Shown here piece by piece: positions 36,505 through 45,104 of a stretch of 64,000 nucleotides of DNA. The stretch comes from Rhodoplanes tepidamans (GTDB taxonomy: Bacteria > Pseudomonadota > Alphaproteobacteria > Rhizobiales > Xanthobacteraceae). The notes under the pieces were generated by a model that made no database searches, was not told where the DNA came from, and saw nothing but the letters and a program-made list of their open reading frames with translations. Location: positions 124,001 through 188,000 of the forward strand of contig NZ_JAUSUJ010000006.1 of NCBI RefSeq assembly GCF_030813915.1, in the 5' to 3' direction. Each line of letters opens with the position of its first letter. The first letter of the stretch is position 1. A program made the translations under genes and the position numbers.

Positions 36505-36578
36505 TCTTAGGCACTGATGCATCAACCTGTCAATCTGATGCATTACCGATTGACCCCTGGTGGTGCCGGTCCTAGGAG
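36505..36578. promoter_or_regulatory. Divergent promoter with two GntR operators
   Basis: Operator 1 TGATGCATCA (36515-36524) is a perfect palindrome, and operator 2 TGATGCATTA (36536-36545) differs at one base; they are 21 bp apart, two helical turns. On the minus strand, TTGACA (36533-36528) and a -10 around 36510-36504 (CTAAGAG) sandwich operator 1, so binding would block gntR. On the plus strand, TTGACC (36550-36555) and TAGGAG (36573-36578), 17 bp apart, lie just after operator 2 and could drive the Bug gene. Confidence 0.72.
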
Positions 36579-36658
36579 GGCGACCATGGCCGCCTGACGG
36601 CCGCAACGAGCCGCCGCCACGGCGGCCGACCCTCGGGGGAACGTAATGGAGACATCGC

Positions 36659-37651
36659 ATGCGTAAGCTGTTCGCCGCCGTCGCGGCGGTGCTGCTCGCC
36701 GGGACCGCGACGGCGGCCGCCCAGTCGCCGGCCGCCCAGCCGGGACCGCCGGCCGCCTGGCCGACCCGGCAGGTGACCATCGTGGTGCCGTTCACGGCCG
36801 GCGGCACGACCGACATGTTCGCCCGCATCTTCGCCAATGCGATGCAGCAGAAGACGGGCACGCCGTTCGTGGTGGAGAACCGCGCCGGCGCCGGCGGCAA
36901 CATCGGCTCGACCGTGGTCGCCCGCGCCCCCAAGGACGGCTACACGCTCCTCGTCGGCACGGTGTCGACCCACGCGATCAACGCGTTCGTCTACAAGTCC
37001 ATGCCGCACGACGTGGAGAAGGACTTCCAGCCGGTGTCGCTGTTCGCCCGGCTGCCGAACCTGCTCGTCGTCAATCCCAAGCTGCCGGTGAAGACGGTCG
37101 CCGAGCTGACCGACTATCTGAAGAAGAACCCGGACAAGCTGGTGTTCGGCTCCTCGGGCGTCGGCGCCTCCAACCACCTCGCCGGCGAGCTGTTCAAGAT
37201 CCGCACCGGCACGACGATGACGCACGTGCCCTATCGCAGCTCCAACGAGATCATGAACAACCTGATCGGCGGCCACATCGATCTCGCCTTCGACAACATG
37301 ACGCTCGCCTGGCCGCAGGCGAAGTCCGGCACGGTCCGGGCGATCGCCGTGACCAGCCTGGAGCGCAGCCCGGTCGCCCCCGACGTGCCGACCATCGCCG
37401 AGACCCTGCCGGGCTTCGACGCCACCTCCTGGCACGGGCTGTTCGTGCCGGCCGGTACGCCGCGCCCCGTCGTCGACCGGCTCGCCGCCGAGACGAAGGC
37501 GATCTTCTCGACCCCGGAGGTGCAGAAGATGCTGGCCGACGTGGGTGCCGTCGCGGCGCCCAACACGCCGGAGGCGTTCGCGACCTTCCTGGCCGCCGAG
37601 CGCAAGAAGTGGCAGGAGGTCGTCAAGGCCGCCGGCGTCCAGCAGCCTTAG
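36659..37651 (+). CDS. Bug-family (TctC-like) periplasmic solute-binding protein
   Basis: 330 aa. A signal peptide (MRKLFAAVAAVLLAGTATAA, cut near AAQS) then the Bug fold: WPTRQVTIVVPFTAGGTTDMFARI, VENRAGAGGNIGSTVVARAPKDGYTLLVGT and PYRSSNEIMNNLIGGHIDLAFDN are hallmark segments that contact carboxylate ligands. The family serves tripartite tricarboxylate transporters; no TctA/TctB gene is nearby, so it is an orphan binding protein, common in this family. It is divergent from the GntR gene and shares its operators. Confidence 0.93.
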   Translation: MRKLFAAVAAVLLAGTATAAAQSPAAQPGPPAAWPTRQVTIVVPFTAGGTTDMFARIFANAMQQKTGTPFVVENRAGAGGNIGSTVVARAPKDGYTLLVGTVSTHAINAFVYKSMPHDVEKDFQPVSLFARLPNLLVVNPKLPVKTVAELTDYLKKNPDKLVFGSSGVGASNHLAGELFKIRTGTTMTHVPYRSSNEIMNNLIGGHIDLAFDNMTLAWPQAKSGTVRAIAVTSLERSPVAPDVPTIAETLPGFDATSWHGLFVPAGTPRPVVDRLAAETKAIFSTPEVQKMLADVGAVAAPNTPEAFATFLAAERKKWQEVVKAAGVQQP

Positions 37652-37667
37652 GGCCTAGGCTCCGCGT

Positions 37668-37699
37668 CTTGCCTCTCCCCGCTTGCGGGGAGAGGCAAG
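37668..37699. repeat. CCTCTCCCCGC hairpin repeat, copy 2
   Basis: CTTGCCTCTCCCCGC-TT-GCGGGGAGAGGCAAG forms a perfect 15-bp stem between two convergent genes, 16 bp after the Bug stop. It shares the stem core with copy 1 (34595-34619). Its position suits transcription termination or mRNA end protection in both directions. Confidence 0.7.
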
Positions 37700-37729
37700 G
37701 ATGCGCTGCACTCGACCGCGAAACCCGTC

Positions 37730-38557
37730 CTACTTCATCTCCGACACCTGCGCGCCGCGCAGGCCGGCACGCTCGACCGCGCCGGCGACCAGCCCGTTCG
37801 CCTTCACCTCGGCCGTGAAGGACCGGACGAAGGGCAGGCCGGCGTCGCGGCCCTTGGGGATCGCGACGGCGTGGCGCTCCATGCCCCAGCGGCCGTCCAG
37901 GACCTTGGAGCCCGGCACCTTGTCGGACATCTCGAACAGCGTCGCCTTGTTGGTGGCGAACGCGTCGATCTTGCCCTCCTTCAGCATCTCGGCGGCGAGC
38001 CCGACGGTCTCGGCCCGCACCACCTCGGCGTTCTTCAGGTCGCGGGACAGCACGCCGTCGGAGGACGAGCCCTTGGTGACCCCGATCTTGGTGCCCTTCT
38101 GGTCGACGGTGTCGACCGACGCGACCGGCGAGCCGGCACGCACCAGATAGCCGAGCTCGATGTCGAGATAGGCCGGAGCGAAGTCCATCACCTTGGCGCG
38201 CGCCACCGAGGCGTTGGTGAAGGCGACGTCGACGGCGCCGCTCTGCACCGCCTCCAGGACCTCGGCGTTCTTCTTGAACACCACCGGCTCGTAGGGAACG
38301 CCGAGCTTCTCGGCCAGCGCCTTGCCGAGCTCGTAGCCGACGCCGCGCGGCGTCCCCCCGTCCCGGCCGGCCAGATAGGAGGTCGGCGTCCCGGGATAGA
38401 GGCCGGCGCGCAGCTTGCCCGACGGCGCCAGGATCGACGCCGGGCTGGAGGCCGGGCCGGGCTTGGCGTCCGGCTCGGCGGTGGCGATGCCGCAGGGCAC
38501 GAGAAGCGCGGCAGCGAACGCGAAGGACGCGAACAGACGGCGGTCGATGGAGACCAT
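37730..38557 (-). CDS. Family 3 extracellular solute-binding protein
   Basis: 275 aa from the ATG at 38557 (MVSIDRRLFASFAFAAALLV), signal peptide to about residue 26. SBP_bac_3 segments: LRAGLYPGTPTSYL, VGYELGKALAEKLGVPYEPV, EAVQSGAVDVAFTNASVARA and KIGVTKGSSSDGVLSRDL. These bind amino acids or small organic acids for ABC importers, but no permease or ATPase gene is beside it. Convergent with the Bug gene across the hairpin repeat. Confidence 0.85.
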   Translation of the reverse strand: MVSIDRRLFASFAFAAALLVPCGIATAEPDAKPGPASSPASILAPSGKLRAGLYPGTPTSYLAGRDGGTPRGVGYELGKALAEKLGVPYEPVVFKKNAEVLEAVQSGAVDVAFTNASVARAKVMDFAPAYLDIELGYLVRAGSPVASVDTVDQKGTKIGVTKGSSSDGVLSRDLKNAEVVRAETVGLAAEMLKEGKIDAFATNKATLFEMSDKVPGSKVLDGRWGMERHAVAIPKGRDAGLPFVRSFTAEVKANGLVAGAVERAGLRGAQVSEMK

Positions 38558-38739
38558 GGGCTCACCCGGATGACGTGCGGAGGCGCTGAGGAGGGACGCG
38601 GAGTGTTGGCCATCCCGCGTCCCGCCGCAAGAGGCGGCACGCATGGCACCTCGACGGAATATGACATGCTCGCTTCCGGGTGCCGCCCGACCGTGGAGGG
38701 GGCGTCACCGGCAGCCGGCGGGCGGCGGGCGGCTCGCCC

Positions 38740-39531
38740 CTACCGTCCTTCGAAGGCCGGCTTGCGCTTCTCCATGAAGGCGCGGCGGCCCTCGACATAG
38801 TCGCGGCTCTCGAAGCAGGCCTGCACCATCGCGTCGCAGCGGGCCATGTCGCGGGCCGACTCGTCCTCCAGGAGCTCGCCGATCGCCACCTTGGCGGCCG
38901 CGATGGTGAGCGGCGCGTTGCCCGCGATGGTCGTGGCGTAGTCGCGCACATAGGCGTCGAGCTCGGCCTCCGGCAGCACCCGGTTGACGAGCCCCATCTG
39001 GTGCGCCTCGGCGGCCGTGAACTGCCGGGCCGTGAAGAAGATCTCCTTGGTGAAGGCCGGCCCGACCAGGTCGACCACCCGCTTCAGCCCCTTGGGCGCG
39101 TAGCCGAGGCCGAGCCTGGCGGCCGGCACGGCGAAGCGGGAACCGTCCGAGCAGATGCGCAGGTCGCAGCAGGTGGCGAGGCCGACCCCGCCGCCCAGGC
39201 ACCAGCCGCGGATCATCGCGATGGTCGGCTTGGGGTGCTCGGCGAGACGCGTCGAGGCGCGGTCGACGGCGGCGTTGTAGCGGTTGTAGGCCTCCTCGCT
39301 CGCCCGCTCGTCCTCGAACTTCGAGATGTCGGCGCCCGACACGAAGGCCTTGCCGCCGGCGCCGGTGAGCACCACGACCCGCACCGCGGGATCGTTCGCG
39401 AAGTCGTCCAGGATGGCGGCCGCCGCCTCCCACATCTCCAGCGAGACGGCGTTGTGGCGCTCGGGATTGTTGAACGTCATGGTGCCGATGCCCTCCTCGA
39501 CCCGGGCCAGCATCTTGTCGGTCTGCTTCAT
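38740..39531 (-). CDS. Enoyl-CoA hydratase/isomerase family protein
   Basis: 263 aa crotonase fold. GIGTMTFNNPERHNAVSLEM, LTGAGGKAFVSGADISKFED (first oxyanion region) and IAMIRGWCLGGGVGLATCCDLRI (second oxyanion glycines) are clear. Ala/Gly-rich FAVPAARLGLGYAPKGLKRVVDLVG follows. The position of the usual catalytic Glu cannot be assigned with certainty, so hydratase versus isomerase or hydrolase remains open. It is in the same direction as the downstream CoA-transferase-like gene, which lies upstream on the minus strand (about 100 bp apart), suggesting one acyl-CoA pathway. Confidence 0.87.
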   Translation of the reverse strand: MKQTDKMLARVEEGIGTMTFNNPERHNAVSLEMWEAAAAILDDFANDPAVRVVVLTGAGGKAFVSGADISKFEDERASEEAYNRYNAAVDRASTRLAEHPKPTIAMIRGWCLGGGVGLATCCDLRICSDGSRFAVPAARLGLGYAPKGLKRVVDLVGPAFTKEIFFTARQFTAAEAHQMGLVNRVLPEAELDAYVRDYATTIAGNAPLTIAAAKVAIGELLEDESARDMARCDAMVQACFESRDYVEGRRAFMEKRKPAFEGR

Positions 39532-39587
39532 GATCTCCCCCCGTCCGGGCGACCGCGGCGGCCGCCCCGAAATCCGATGGCTCGCTC

Positions 39588-39613
39588 ACCTCTCCGCCGC
39601 GTGCGGAGAGAGG
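39588..39613. repeat. CCTCTCC..GGAGAGAGG hairpin, degenerate copy 3
   Basis: CCTCTCCGC and GCGGAGAGAGG flank a short loop between the CoA-transferase stop and the enoyl-CoA hydratase start. It is a variant of the hairpins at 34595 and 37668, here inside a co-directional pair. Confidence 0.5.
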
Positions 39614-39632
39614 AAGAATGGGCGCCCTGCCC

Positions 39633-40823
39633 TCAGATCGCCCCGGCGTCGCGCAGGGCCGCGATCTCGTCGGCCGCGAAGCCGAACTCCGCCAGCACGG
39701 CCTCGGTGTGCTGGCCGCGGCCGGGCGGCGGCGCGGCCAGCCGGCTCGGCGTTCGCGACAGGCCGAACGGCTGGCCCACCAGGGTCAGGGGCGGCTCGCT
39801 CCCCTCCACGTCCTGCGCGAGGCCGAGATGCCGCACCTGCGGGTCGGCGAAGACCTTGTCGATGCTCAGGATGGGACCGCACGGCACGCCGGCGGCATTG
39901 AGCCGCTCGACCCAGGCGGCGCTCGTCTCGGTGCGGGTGCGCGCCGCGATCGCGGCGTTGAGGGCCTTGCGGTTGGCCGAGCGCGCCGCGCCGGTGGCGT
40001 AGTCCGGGCTCTCCAGCAGCTCCGGCGCCCCGATCTCCCGGCACAGGCGCTCCCACACGGCGTGTCCCGCCGTGGCGATGTTGATGTGGCCGTCGGCGGT
40101 CGGGAAGACGCCGGTCGGGATGGTGGTCGGATGGTCGTTGCCGGCCTGGGCGGCGACCTCGCCCTTGACCAGGAAGCGGGCCGCCTGGAAGTCGAGCATG
40201 AAGACCTGGGCCTGCAGCAGCGAGGTCTCGACGCACTGCCCCTCGCCCGACACCTCCCGCTCCAGCAGCGCCACCAGGATCCCCATGGCGCAGAACAGGC
40301 CGGCGGTGAGGTCGGCGAGCGGGATGCCGGCCCGCACCGGCCCCTGCCCGGGCAGGCCCGTGATCGACATCAGCCCGCCGAGCCCCTGGGCGATCTGGTC
40401 GAAGCCGGGGCGGCCCGCATAGGGCCCGGTCTGGCCGAATCCCGAGATGCTGGCATAGACGAGCCGCGGGTTGAGGGCCCGCAGGGTCGGATAGTCGATG
40501 CCCAGCCGCGCCTTCACGTCCGGCCGGAAGTTCTCGACCACCACGTCGGCCCGCGCCGCCATCCGGCGGAACGCGGCGAGCCCGGCCGGCGCCTTGAGGT
40601 CGAGCGTGACGGCCCGCTTGTTGCGGTGCAGGTTCTTGAAGTCCGGCCCGTCGCGCGGCCCGCCCATCTCCTCGCCGCCGGCCCGATGGGCCGGGGTCTC
40701 GATCTTGATGACGTCGGCGCCCCAGTCGGCGAGCTGGCGGACCGCGGTCGGCCCCGAGCGGACCCGCGTCAGGTCCAGCACCGTGAACCGGGACAGGGCC
40801 GGAGAGGCCTGGTCATGCGGCAT
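39633..40823 (-). CDS. Class III (CaiB/BaiF) CoA-transferase
   Basis: 396 aa. It starts with the family block FTVLDLTRVRSGPTAVRQLADWGADVIKIETP, followed by NLHRNKRAVTLDLKAPAG and VVENFRPDVKARLGIDYPTL, with the Asp that carries the acyl-anhydride expected in GVFPTADGHINIATAGHAVW or nearby. It moves CoA between carboxylic acids, substrate unknown. Together with the following enoyl-CoA hydratase gene it probably serves an organic-acid degradation route; the adjacent binding proteins may feed it, which is inference. Confidence 0.9.
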   Translation of the reverse strand: MPHDQASPALSRFTVLDLTRVRSGPTAVRQLADWGADVIKIETPAHRAGGEEMGGPRDGPDFKNLHRNKRAVTLDLKAPAGLAAFRRMAARADVVVENFRPDVKARLGIDYPTLRALNPRLVYASISGFGQTGPYAGRPGFDQIAQGLGGLMSITGLPGQGPVRAGIPLADLTAGLFCAMGILVALLEREVSGEGQCVETSLLQAQVFMLDFQAARFLVKGEVAAQAGNDHPTTIPTGVFPTADGHINIATAGHAVWERLCREIGAPELLESPDYATGAARSANRKALNAAIAARTRTETSAAWVERLNAAGVPCGPILSIDKVFADPQVRHLGLAQDVEGSEPPLTLVGQPFGLSRTPSRLAAPPPGRGQHTEAVLAEFGFAADEIAALRDAGAI

Positions 40824-41119
40824 TCGCCGTCGCTCCGTACAGTCGCACCGGATCGCGGGGAGTGGGGGGCGGTCGCGCGCCGCGGGCTCTGCGGCAGCGC
40901 AGCACGCCGACCATCACCGATGCGGCGGCTCTTGTCCACCCGGTCCGCGGGCGTGCAGCCGGAGCATACCGGCCCTGCCGCCGGAGCGGTGCCGCGGAGC
41001 GGGAACAGGTCGCAGTTCCCCGCGCTCGCCTTCGGGACGGGCATCTGTTAGACGCGAACGGCGCGTCGGCCGGGGCGCGCGCCCCCGCCGACCCTCGCCA
41101 GGAGCGCCAGGACCTCACA

Positions 41120-42193
41120 ATGTACGATCGCCTGCGCGCGGCCTCGGAGGCCTTCGACCGAAAGATCGGCTGGCACCGGGTCGGCTTCCTGGTCAGCCTC
41201 GCCGTCATCGCGGTCGCCGCCGTGGTGCTCTGGCGGATGCTGCACGGCATCGACGTGCACGAGGTGATCGGCGCGCTGAAGTCGTTCTCGCGGACCGACA
41301 TCCTGCTCGCCGGCGCGTTCGTCGCCGCCGGCTACTTCACGCTGACCTTCTACGACCTCTTCGCCCTCTACACGATCGGCCGCCGCGACGTGCCCTACCG
41401 GATCGCGGCGCTGGCCGGCTTCACCAGCTACGCGGTCGGCCACAATGTCGGGGCGAGCGCCTTCACGGGCGGCGCGGTGCGCTACCGCATCTACTCGCGG
41501 CACGGGCTGTCGGCCATCGAGGTGGCCAAGGTGTGCTTCGTCGCCGGCTTCACCTTCTGGCTCGGCAACGCCACCGTGCTGGGGCTCGGCATCGCCCATG
41601 CGCCCGAGGCCGCCTCGGCCATCAACCACGTGCCGGACTGGATCAACCGCGCCCTGGCGATCGTCACCCTGATGGCGCTCGCCACCTATGTGGGCTGGGT
41701 GTGGCAGACGCCGCGGGTGATCGGCCGCAGCAACTGGGAGGTGACGCTGCCGGGCGGGCCGCTGACGCTCCTGCAGATCGGCATCGGCATCGTCGACCTC
41801 GGCTGCTGCGCGGCCGCCATGTACATGCTGGTGCCGCACGATCCCTATATCGGTTTCACCACGGTGGCGGTGATCTTCGTCGCCGCCACCCTGCTGGGCT
41901 TCGCCAGCCACTCGCCGGGCGGGCTCGGGGTGTTCGACGCGGCCATGCTGGTGGCGCTGTGGCAGTACGACAAGGAGCAGCTCCTCGCCGGGCTGCTGCT
42001 GTTCCGTCTGCTGTACTATCTGGTGCCGTTCGCGCTGGCGTTGCTGGTCCTCGGGTCCCGCGAGCTGTGGCTCGGGGTCGAGCGCAGCCGGCACGCCGCG
42101 GCCGGACCGGCCGCGGAGTTGGACGCACCGGCAGCCGGGGCACCGGCGGCCGGCGCACGGGCGACGGCCGGCGAGGACCGGCGGACCGGCTGA
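41120..42193 (+). CDS. LPG-synthase-type integral membrane protein (UPF0104/YbhN)
   Basis: 357 aa with about eight membrane helices. GFTSYAVGHNVGASAFTGGAVRYRIYSRHGLS and ATLLGFASHSPGGLGVFDAAML are the two conserved blocks of the membrane half of lysylphosphatidylglycerol synthases. The C-terminal aminoacyl-transferase domain (DUF2156) is absent; instead there is a short Ala/Pro-rich tail. It is therefore not a complete MprF; flippase-like or lipid-transfer roles have been suggested for such proteins. It lies 65 bp upstream of phoR in the same direction and may be co-transcribed. Confidence 0.82.
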   Translation: MYDRLRAASEAFDRKIGWHRVGFLVSLAVIAVAAVVLWRMLHGIDVHEVIGALKSFSRTDILLAGAFVAAGYFTLTFYDLFALYTIGRRDVPYRIAALAGFTSYAVGHNVGASAFTGGAVRYRIYSRHGLSAIEVAKVCFVAGFTFWLGNATVLGLGIAHAPEAASAINHVPDWINRALAIVTLMALATYVGWVWQTPRVIGRSNWEVTLPGGPLTLLQIGIGIVDLGCCAAAMYMLVPHDPYIGFTTVAVIFVAATLLGFASHSPGGLGVFDAAMLVALWQYDKEQLLAGLLLFRLLYYLVPFALALLVLGSRELWLGVERSRHAAAGPAAELDAPAAGAPAAGARATAGEDRRTG

Positions 42194-42258
42194 CCGCCGC
42201 GGCGACCGCGCGGATCGGTCGGGTGGATCGGCCGGGCGGGAAACCGGGGACGACGGCC

Positions 42259-43608
42259 ATGGCCTTGGCGAACCGGCAGGAGCGTTTCGGGCGGCTGCGC
42301 AGCCTCGCGGCGGCGGCGACGACCGAGCTCACCCGCGTCCGGGCCGTGGTCACGGCGACGGCCGGCGGGCTCGGTCTCGCGGTGCTGACCGGCGCCCTGC
42401 CGCCGCTGGCGGCCGCGCTGCTGTTCGCCGCCGTGATGCTCGCCCTGACGCTCGACCTGCGCCGCGCGGCGCGCGCCCGTGCCGCCGCCGCCGAGGAGAG
42501 CGGCCGCGGCACCGACGCCGGGGACCTCGCGATCGACGCCACCCTGGCGGGCTTTCCCGATCCGGTGATCGTGCTGGAGCGCGGCGGCCTGGTGCGGGCC
42601 TTCAACCGCCGCGCCATCGAGGTGGCGCCGGCGCTCGCCACCGCCCGCCCGCTGTCCTTCGCGCTGCGCCATCCCGGCGTCCTCGACGCGGTCCGGCGGG
42701 CCGCCGAGGAGGCCGGCACGGTCAGGACCGAGATGGCCCAGCGGGTGCCGACCGAGCGCTGGTGGGAGGCCGTGATCGCTCCGGTGCGGCTGCCGCCTCC
42801 CCCCGGCCAGAGCGCCGGCGAGCGCCTCCTGATGGTGAGCTTCCACGACCTCACCCCGCTGCGCCGCGCCGAGCAGATGCGGGCCGACTTCATCGCCAAT
42901 GCGAGCCACGAGCTGCGCACGCCGCTCGCCTCGCTGTCCGGCTTCATCGACACCCTGCAGGGCCCGGCCCGGGCCGACACGGCGGCGCGCGAGAAGTTCC
43001 TCGGCGTCATGAAGGCGCAGGCGAGCCGCATGGCGCGGCTGATCGACGACCTCCTGTCGCTGTCGCGCATCGAGCTGAAGGCGCATGTGCGGCCGGAGAC
43101 GCCGGTCGATCTCGTGCTGCTGCTCCGCCAAGTGGTGGAGGGCCTGCAGCCGCTCGCCGGCGAGCGCGGCGTCACGATCGCGTTCGAGCCGCCGCCCGGC
43201 GCCGTGACGGTGGCCGGCGACCGTGACGAGCTCCTGCGCGCCTTCGAGAACCTGGTCGAGAACGCCCTGAAATACGGCGCCAGCGGCGGCCGCGTCGATC
43301 TCGCGCTCGCCCGCGAGAGCGGGCCGCAGGGCGACGAGATCGCGGTCGCCGTGAAGGACTACGGCCCCGGCATCGCACCCGAGCACCTGCCGCGGCTGAC
43401 CGAGCGGTTCTACCGGGCCGACGTCGCCGACAGCCGCGCCCAGGGCGGCACCGGACTCGGGCTCGCGCTGGTCAAGCACATCATGCAGCGCCATCGCGGC
43501 CGACTCGGCATCGACAGCACGCTCGGCGCCGGCGCCACCTTCACGGTGCGGCTGCCGGCGCTGCCGGCACGGCCGCAGGAGCACGACACCGCCCGCGCCG
43601 CGGGCTGA
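42259..43608 (+). CDS. phoR: Phosphate regulon sensor histidine kinase PhoR
   Basis: 449 aa from the ATG at 42259. Membrane segment pair at about 30-68, PAS-like domain about 95-195 (LAGFPDPVIVLERGGLVRAFN), HisKA with phosphoacceptor His in ANASHELRTPLASLSGFIDTL, then HATPase_c (DRDELLRAFENLVENALKYG, KDYGPGIAPEHLPRLTERFYR, GGTGLGLALVKHIMQRH). FYRxDxxxxRxxGGTGLGLAIVKHI is typical of PhoR. It phosphorylates PhoB under phosphate limitation. It stands immediately before pstS. Confidence 0.95.
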   Translation: MALANRQERFGRLRSLAAAATTELTRVRAVVTATAGGLGLAVLTGALPPLAAALLFAAVMLALTLDLRRAARARAAAAEESGRGTDAGDLAIDATLAGFPDPVIVLERGGLVRAFNRRAIEVAPALATARPLSFALRHPGVLDAVRRAAEEAGTVRTEMAQRVPTERWWEAVIAPVRLPPPPGQSAGERLLMVSFHDLTPLRRAEQMRADFIANASHELRTPLASLSGFIDTLQGPARADTAAREKFLGVMKAQASRMARLIDDLLSLSRIELKAHVRPETPVDLVLLLRQVVEGLQPLAGERGVTIAFEPPPGAVTVAGDRDELLRAFENLVENALKYGASGGRVDLALARESGPQGDEIAVAVKDYGPGIAPEHLPRLTERFYRADVADSRAQGGTGLGLALVKHIMQRHRGRLGIDSTLGAGATFTVRLPALPARPQEHDTARAAG

Positions 43609-43671
43609 CCGGACGAATTGCGACAGTCGACCGGTCGATGACGTATTTGTGAATTCTTTCAGAGATTTACA

Positions 43672-43705
43672 CTGTCATGTAAGCGTCATCGAGAGGGCCT
43701 AGAAG
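43672..43705 (+). promoter_or_regulatory. PHO box and -10 of the pst operon
   Basis: CTGTCAT-GTAA-GCGTCAT (43672-43689) is a PhoB box with two 7-bp repeats 11 bp apart, differing from CTGTCAT-N4-CTGTCAT by two bases. Exactly 10 bp later is TAGAAG (43700-43705), the expected -10 position for PhoB-activated promoters that lack a -35. The leader to pstS would be about 190 nt. Confidence 0.88.
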
Positions 43706-43901
43706 TGGCTCGGGCCCGGCAGCGACGGGCCGTGTTCTGGACCGCCCGCAGGCGTGCCTCGCGTAGAGTCGATCGCGGCGGTCCGCAGACGTCAACCGGG
43801 AAACGACGAACGTCCCAGAAGTTCAGACGCGATCGATCTCCCCGTGATGCGGAGCCTCCTCCGCGTCGATCGATGGGCGTTTGCCAGCAGGAGAGAGCCC
43901 C

Positions 43902-44957
43902 GTGAAGCTTTACCGTTCCTTCATCGCGGCCGGCGCCATCGCGGCGACCGGCCTCGCGCTGACCGGCGCCGCCGAGGCCCGTGACCAGATCCGCATCGTC
44001 GGGTCATCGACCGTCTATCCGTTCACCACCGCGGTGGCGGAGCAGCTCGGCAAGACCGGCGGCGTCAAGACCCCGGTCGTCGAGTCGACCGGCACGGGCG
44101 GCGGCATGAAGCTGTTCTGCGCCGGCGTCGGCGTCGACCATCCGGACGCGACCAACGCCTCGCGCCGGATGAAGAAGTCCGAGTTCGAGCAGTGCCAGAA
44201 GAACGGCGTCAAGGACATCGTCGAGCTGACCGTCGGCTTCGACGGCATCAGCGTCGCCCAGTCGAAGGCCGGCACGCCCCTGAAGCTCACCCTCGGCCAG
44301 CTCTTCCTCGCCCTCGCCAAGGAAGTGCCCGGCCCCGACGGCAAGCTCGTCGCCAACCCGAACAAGACCTGGTCCGACATCGACAAGTCGCTGCCGAACA
44401 TCAAGATCGAGGTGCTCGGCCCGCCCCCGACCTCGGGCACCCGTGACGCCCTCCACGAGCTGCTGCTCGAGCCGGGCGCGCTGTCGCTGCCGGCCATGCA
44501 GGCGATCAAGAAGGCCGACGCCAAGGCGTTCGACAAGGCCTGGAAGTCGCTCCGCGAGGACGGCGCCTATGTCGAGGCCGGCGAGAACGACAACGTGATC
44601 GTGCAGAAGCTCGAGGCGAACAAGAACGCCTTCGGCATCTTCGGCTACTCCTTCCTTGAGGAGAACGCCGCCAAGCTGCGCGGCGCGCCGCTCAACGGCG
44701 TCGAGCCGACCTACGACAACATCGCCGGCGGCAAGTATCCGGGCTCGCGCCTGCTCTACGTCTACCTCAAGAAGCAGCACGTCGGCGTCATCCCGGGCCT
44801 CGACAAGTTCGCCGCCGAGTACGTCTCCAACAAGGCGATCGGCGAGGACGGCTACCTCGCCAAGAAGGGCCTCGTGACCCTGCCGAAGGCCAAGGCCGAC
44901 GCGGTCCGCAAGGACATCGAGTCGATGAAGCCCCTCACGGCCGATCCGCTGTCGTGA
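43902..44957 (+). CDS. pstS: Phosphate ABC transporter substrate-binding protein PstS
   Basis: 351 aa from a GTG at 43902, with CAGGAGAG upstream. Signal peptide MKLYRSFIAAGAIAATGLAL, cut near AEA. Phosphate-binding motifs: RIVGSSTVYPFTTAVAEQL, ESTGTGGGMKLFCAGVG, DATNASRRMKKSEFEQC and LGPPPTSGTRDALHELLLE. Captures periplasmic phosphate for PstCAB. Ends with TGA-TAA tandem stops. First gene of the PHO-box-controlled operon. Confidence 0.97.
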   Translation: MKLYRSFIAAGAIAATGLALTGAAEARDQIRIVGSSTVYPFTTAVAEQLGKTGGVKTPVVESTGTGGGMKLFCAGVGVDHPDATNASRRMKKSEFEQCQKNGVKDIVELTVGFDGISVAQSKAGTPLKLTLGQLFLALAKEVPGPDGKLVANPNKTWSDIDKSLPNIKIEVLGPPPTSGTRDALHELLLEPGALSLPAMQAIKKADAKAFDKAWKSLREDGAYVEAGENDNVIVQKLEANKNAFGIFGYSFLEENAAKLRGAPLNGVEPTYDNIAGGKYPGSRLLYVYLKKQHVGVIPGLDKFAAEYVSNKAIGEDGYLAKKGLVTLPKAKADAVRKDIESMKPLTADPLS

Positions 44958-44979
44958 TAAGCTGATCGATATCGCCTTC

Positions 44980-45010
44980 CGGCGGCTGCGTCCCCGCGAC
45001 GCAGCCGCCG
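44980..45010 (+). terminator. 13-bp hairpin between pstS and pstC
   Basis: CGGCGGCTGCGTC (44980-44992) pairs perfectly with GACGCAGCCGCCG (44998-45010) over a 5-nt loop, with little T tract after it. In binding-protein operons such a hairpin usually protects the pstS mRNA 3' end and partially terminates, giving more PstS than PstCAB. Confidence 0.65.
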
Positions 45011-45104
45011 TTCTGCTGGCCGGCCGTCTCCCTGTCCCGCCGCTCCGCGCGCCGGCCGCCTGTGCCTAGCCGTCCGTGTTCGCGTCTTCGGGGGATCGAG
45101 GGAC

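Noticed and set aside
41120-42193. Calling the membrane protein MprF
   Set aside because: The C-terminal lysyl-transfer domain needed for LPG synthesis is missing.
40498-42258. Reading phoR as a 1036-residue protein starting near 40.5 kb
   Set aside because: The upstream extension overlaps the CoA-transferase and the membrane protein genes in another frame; the ATG at 42259 gives a normal PhoR.
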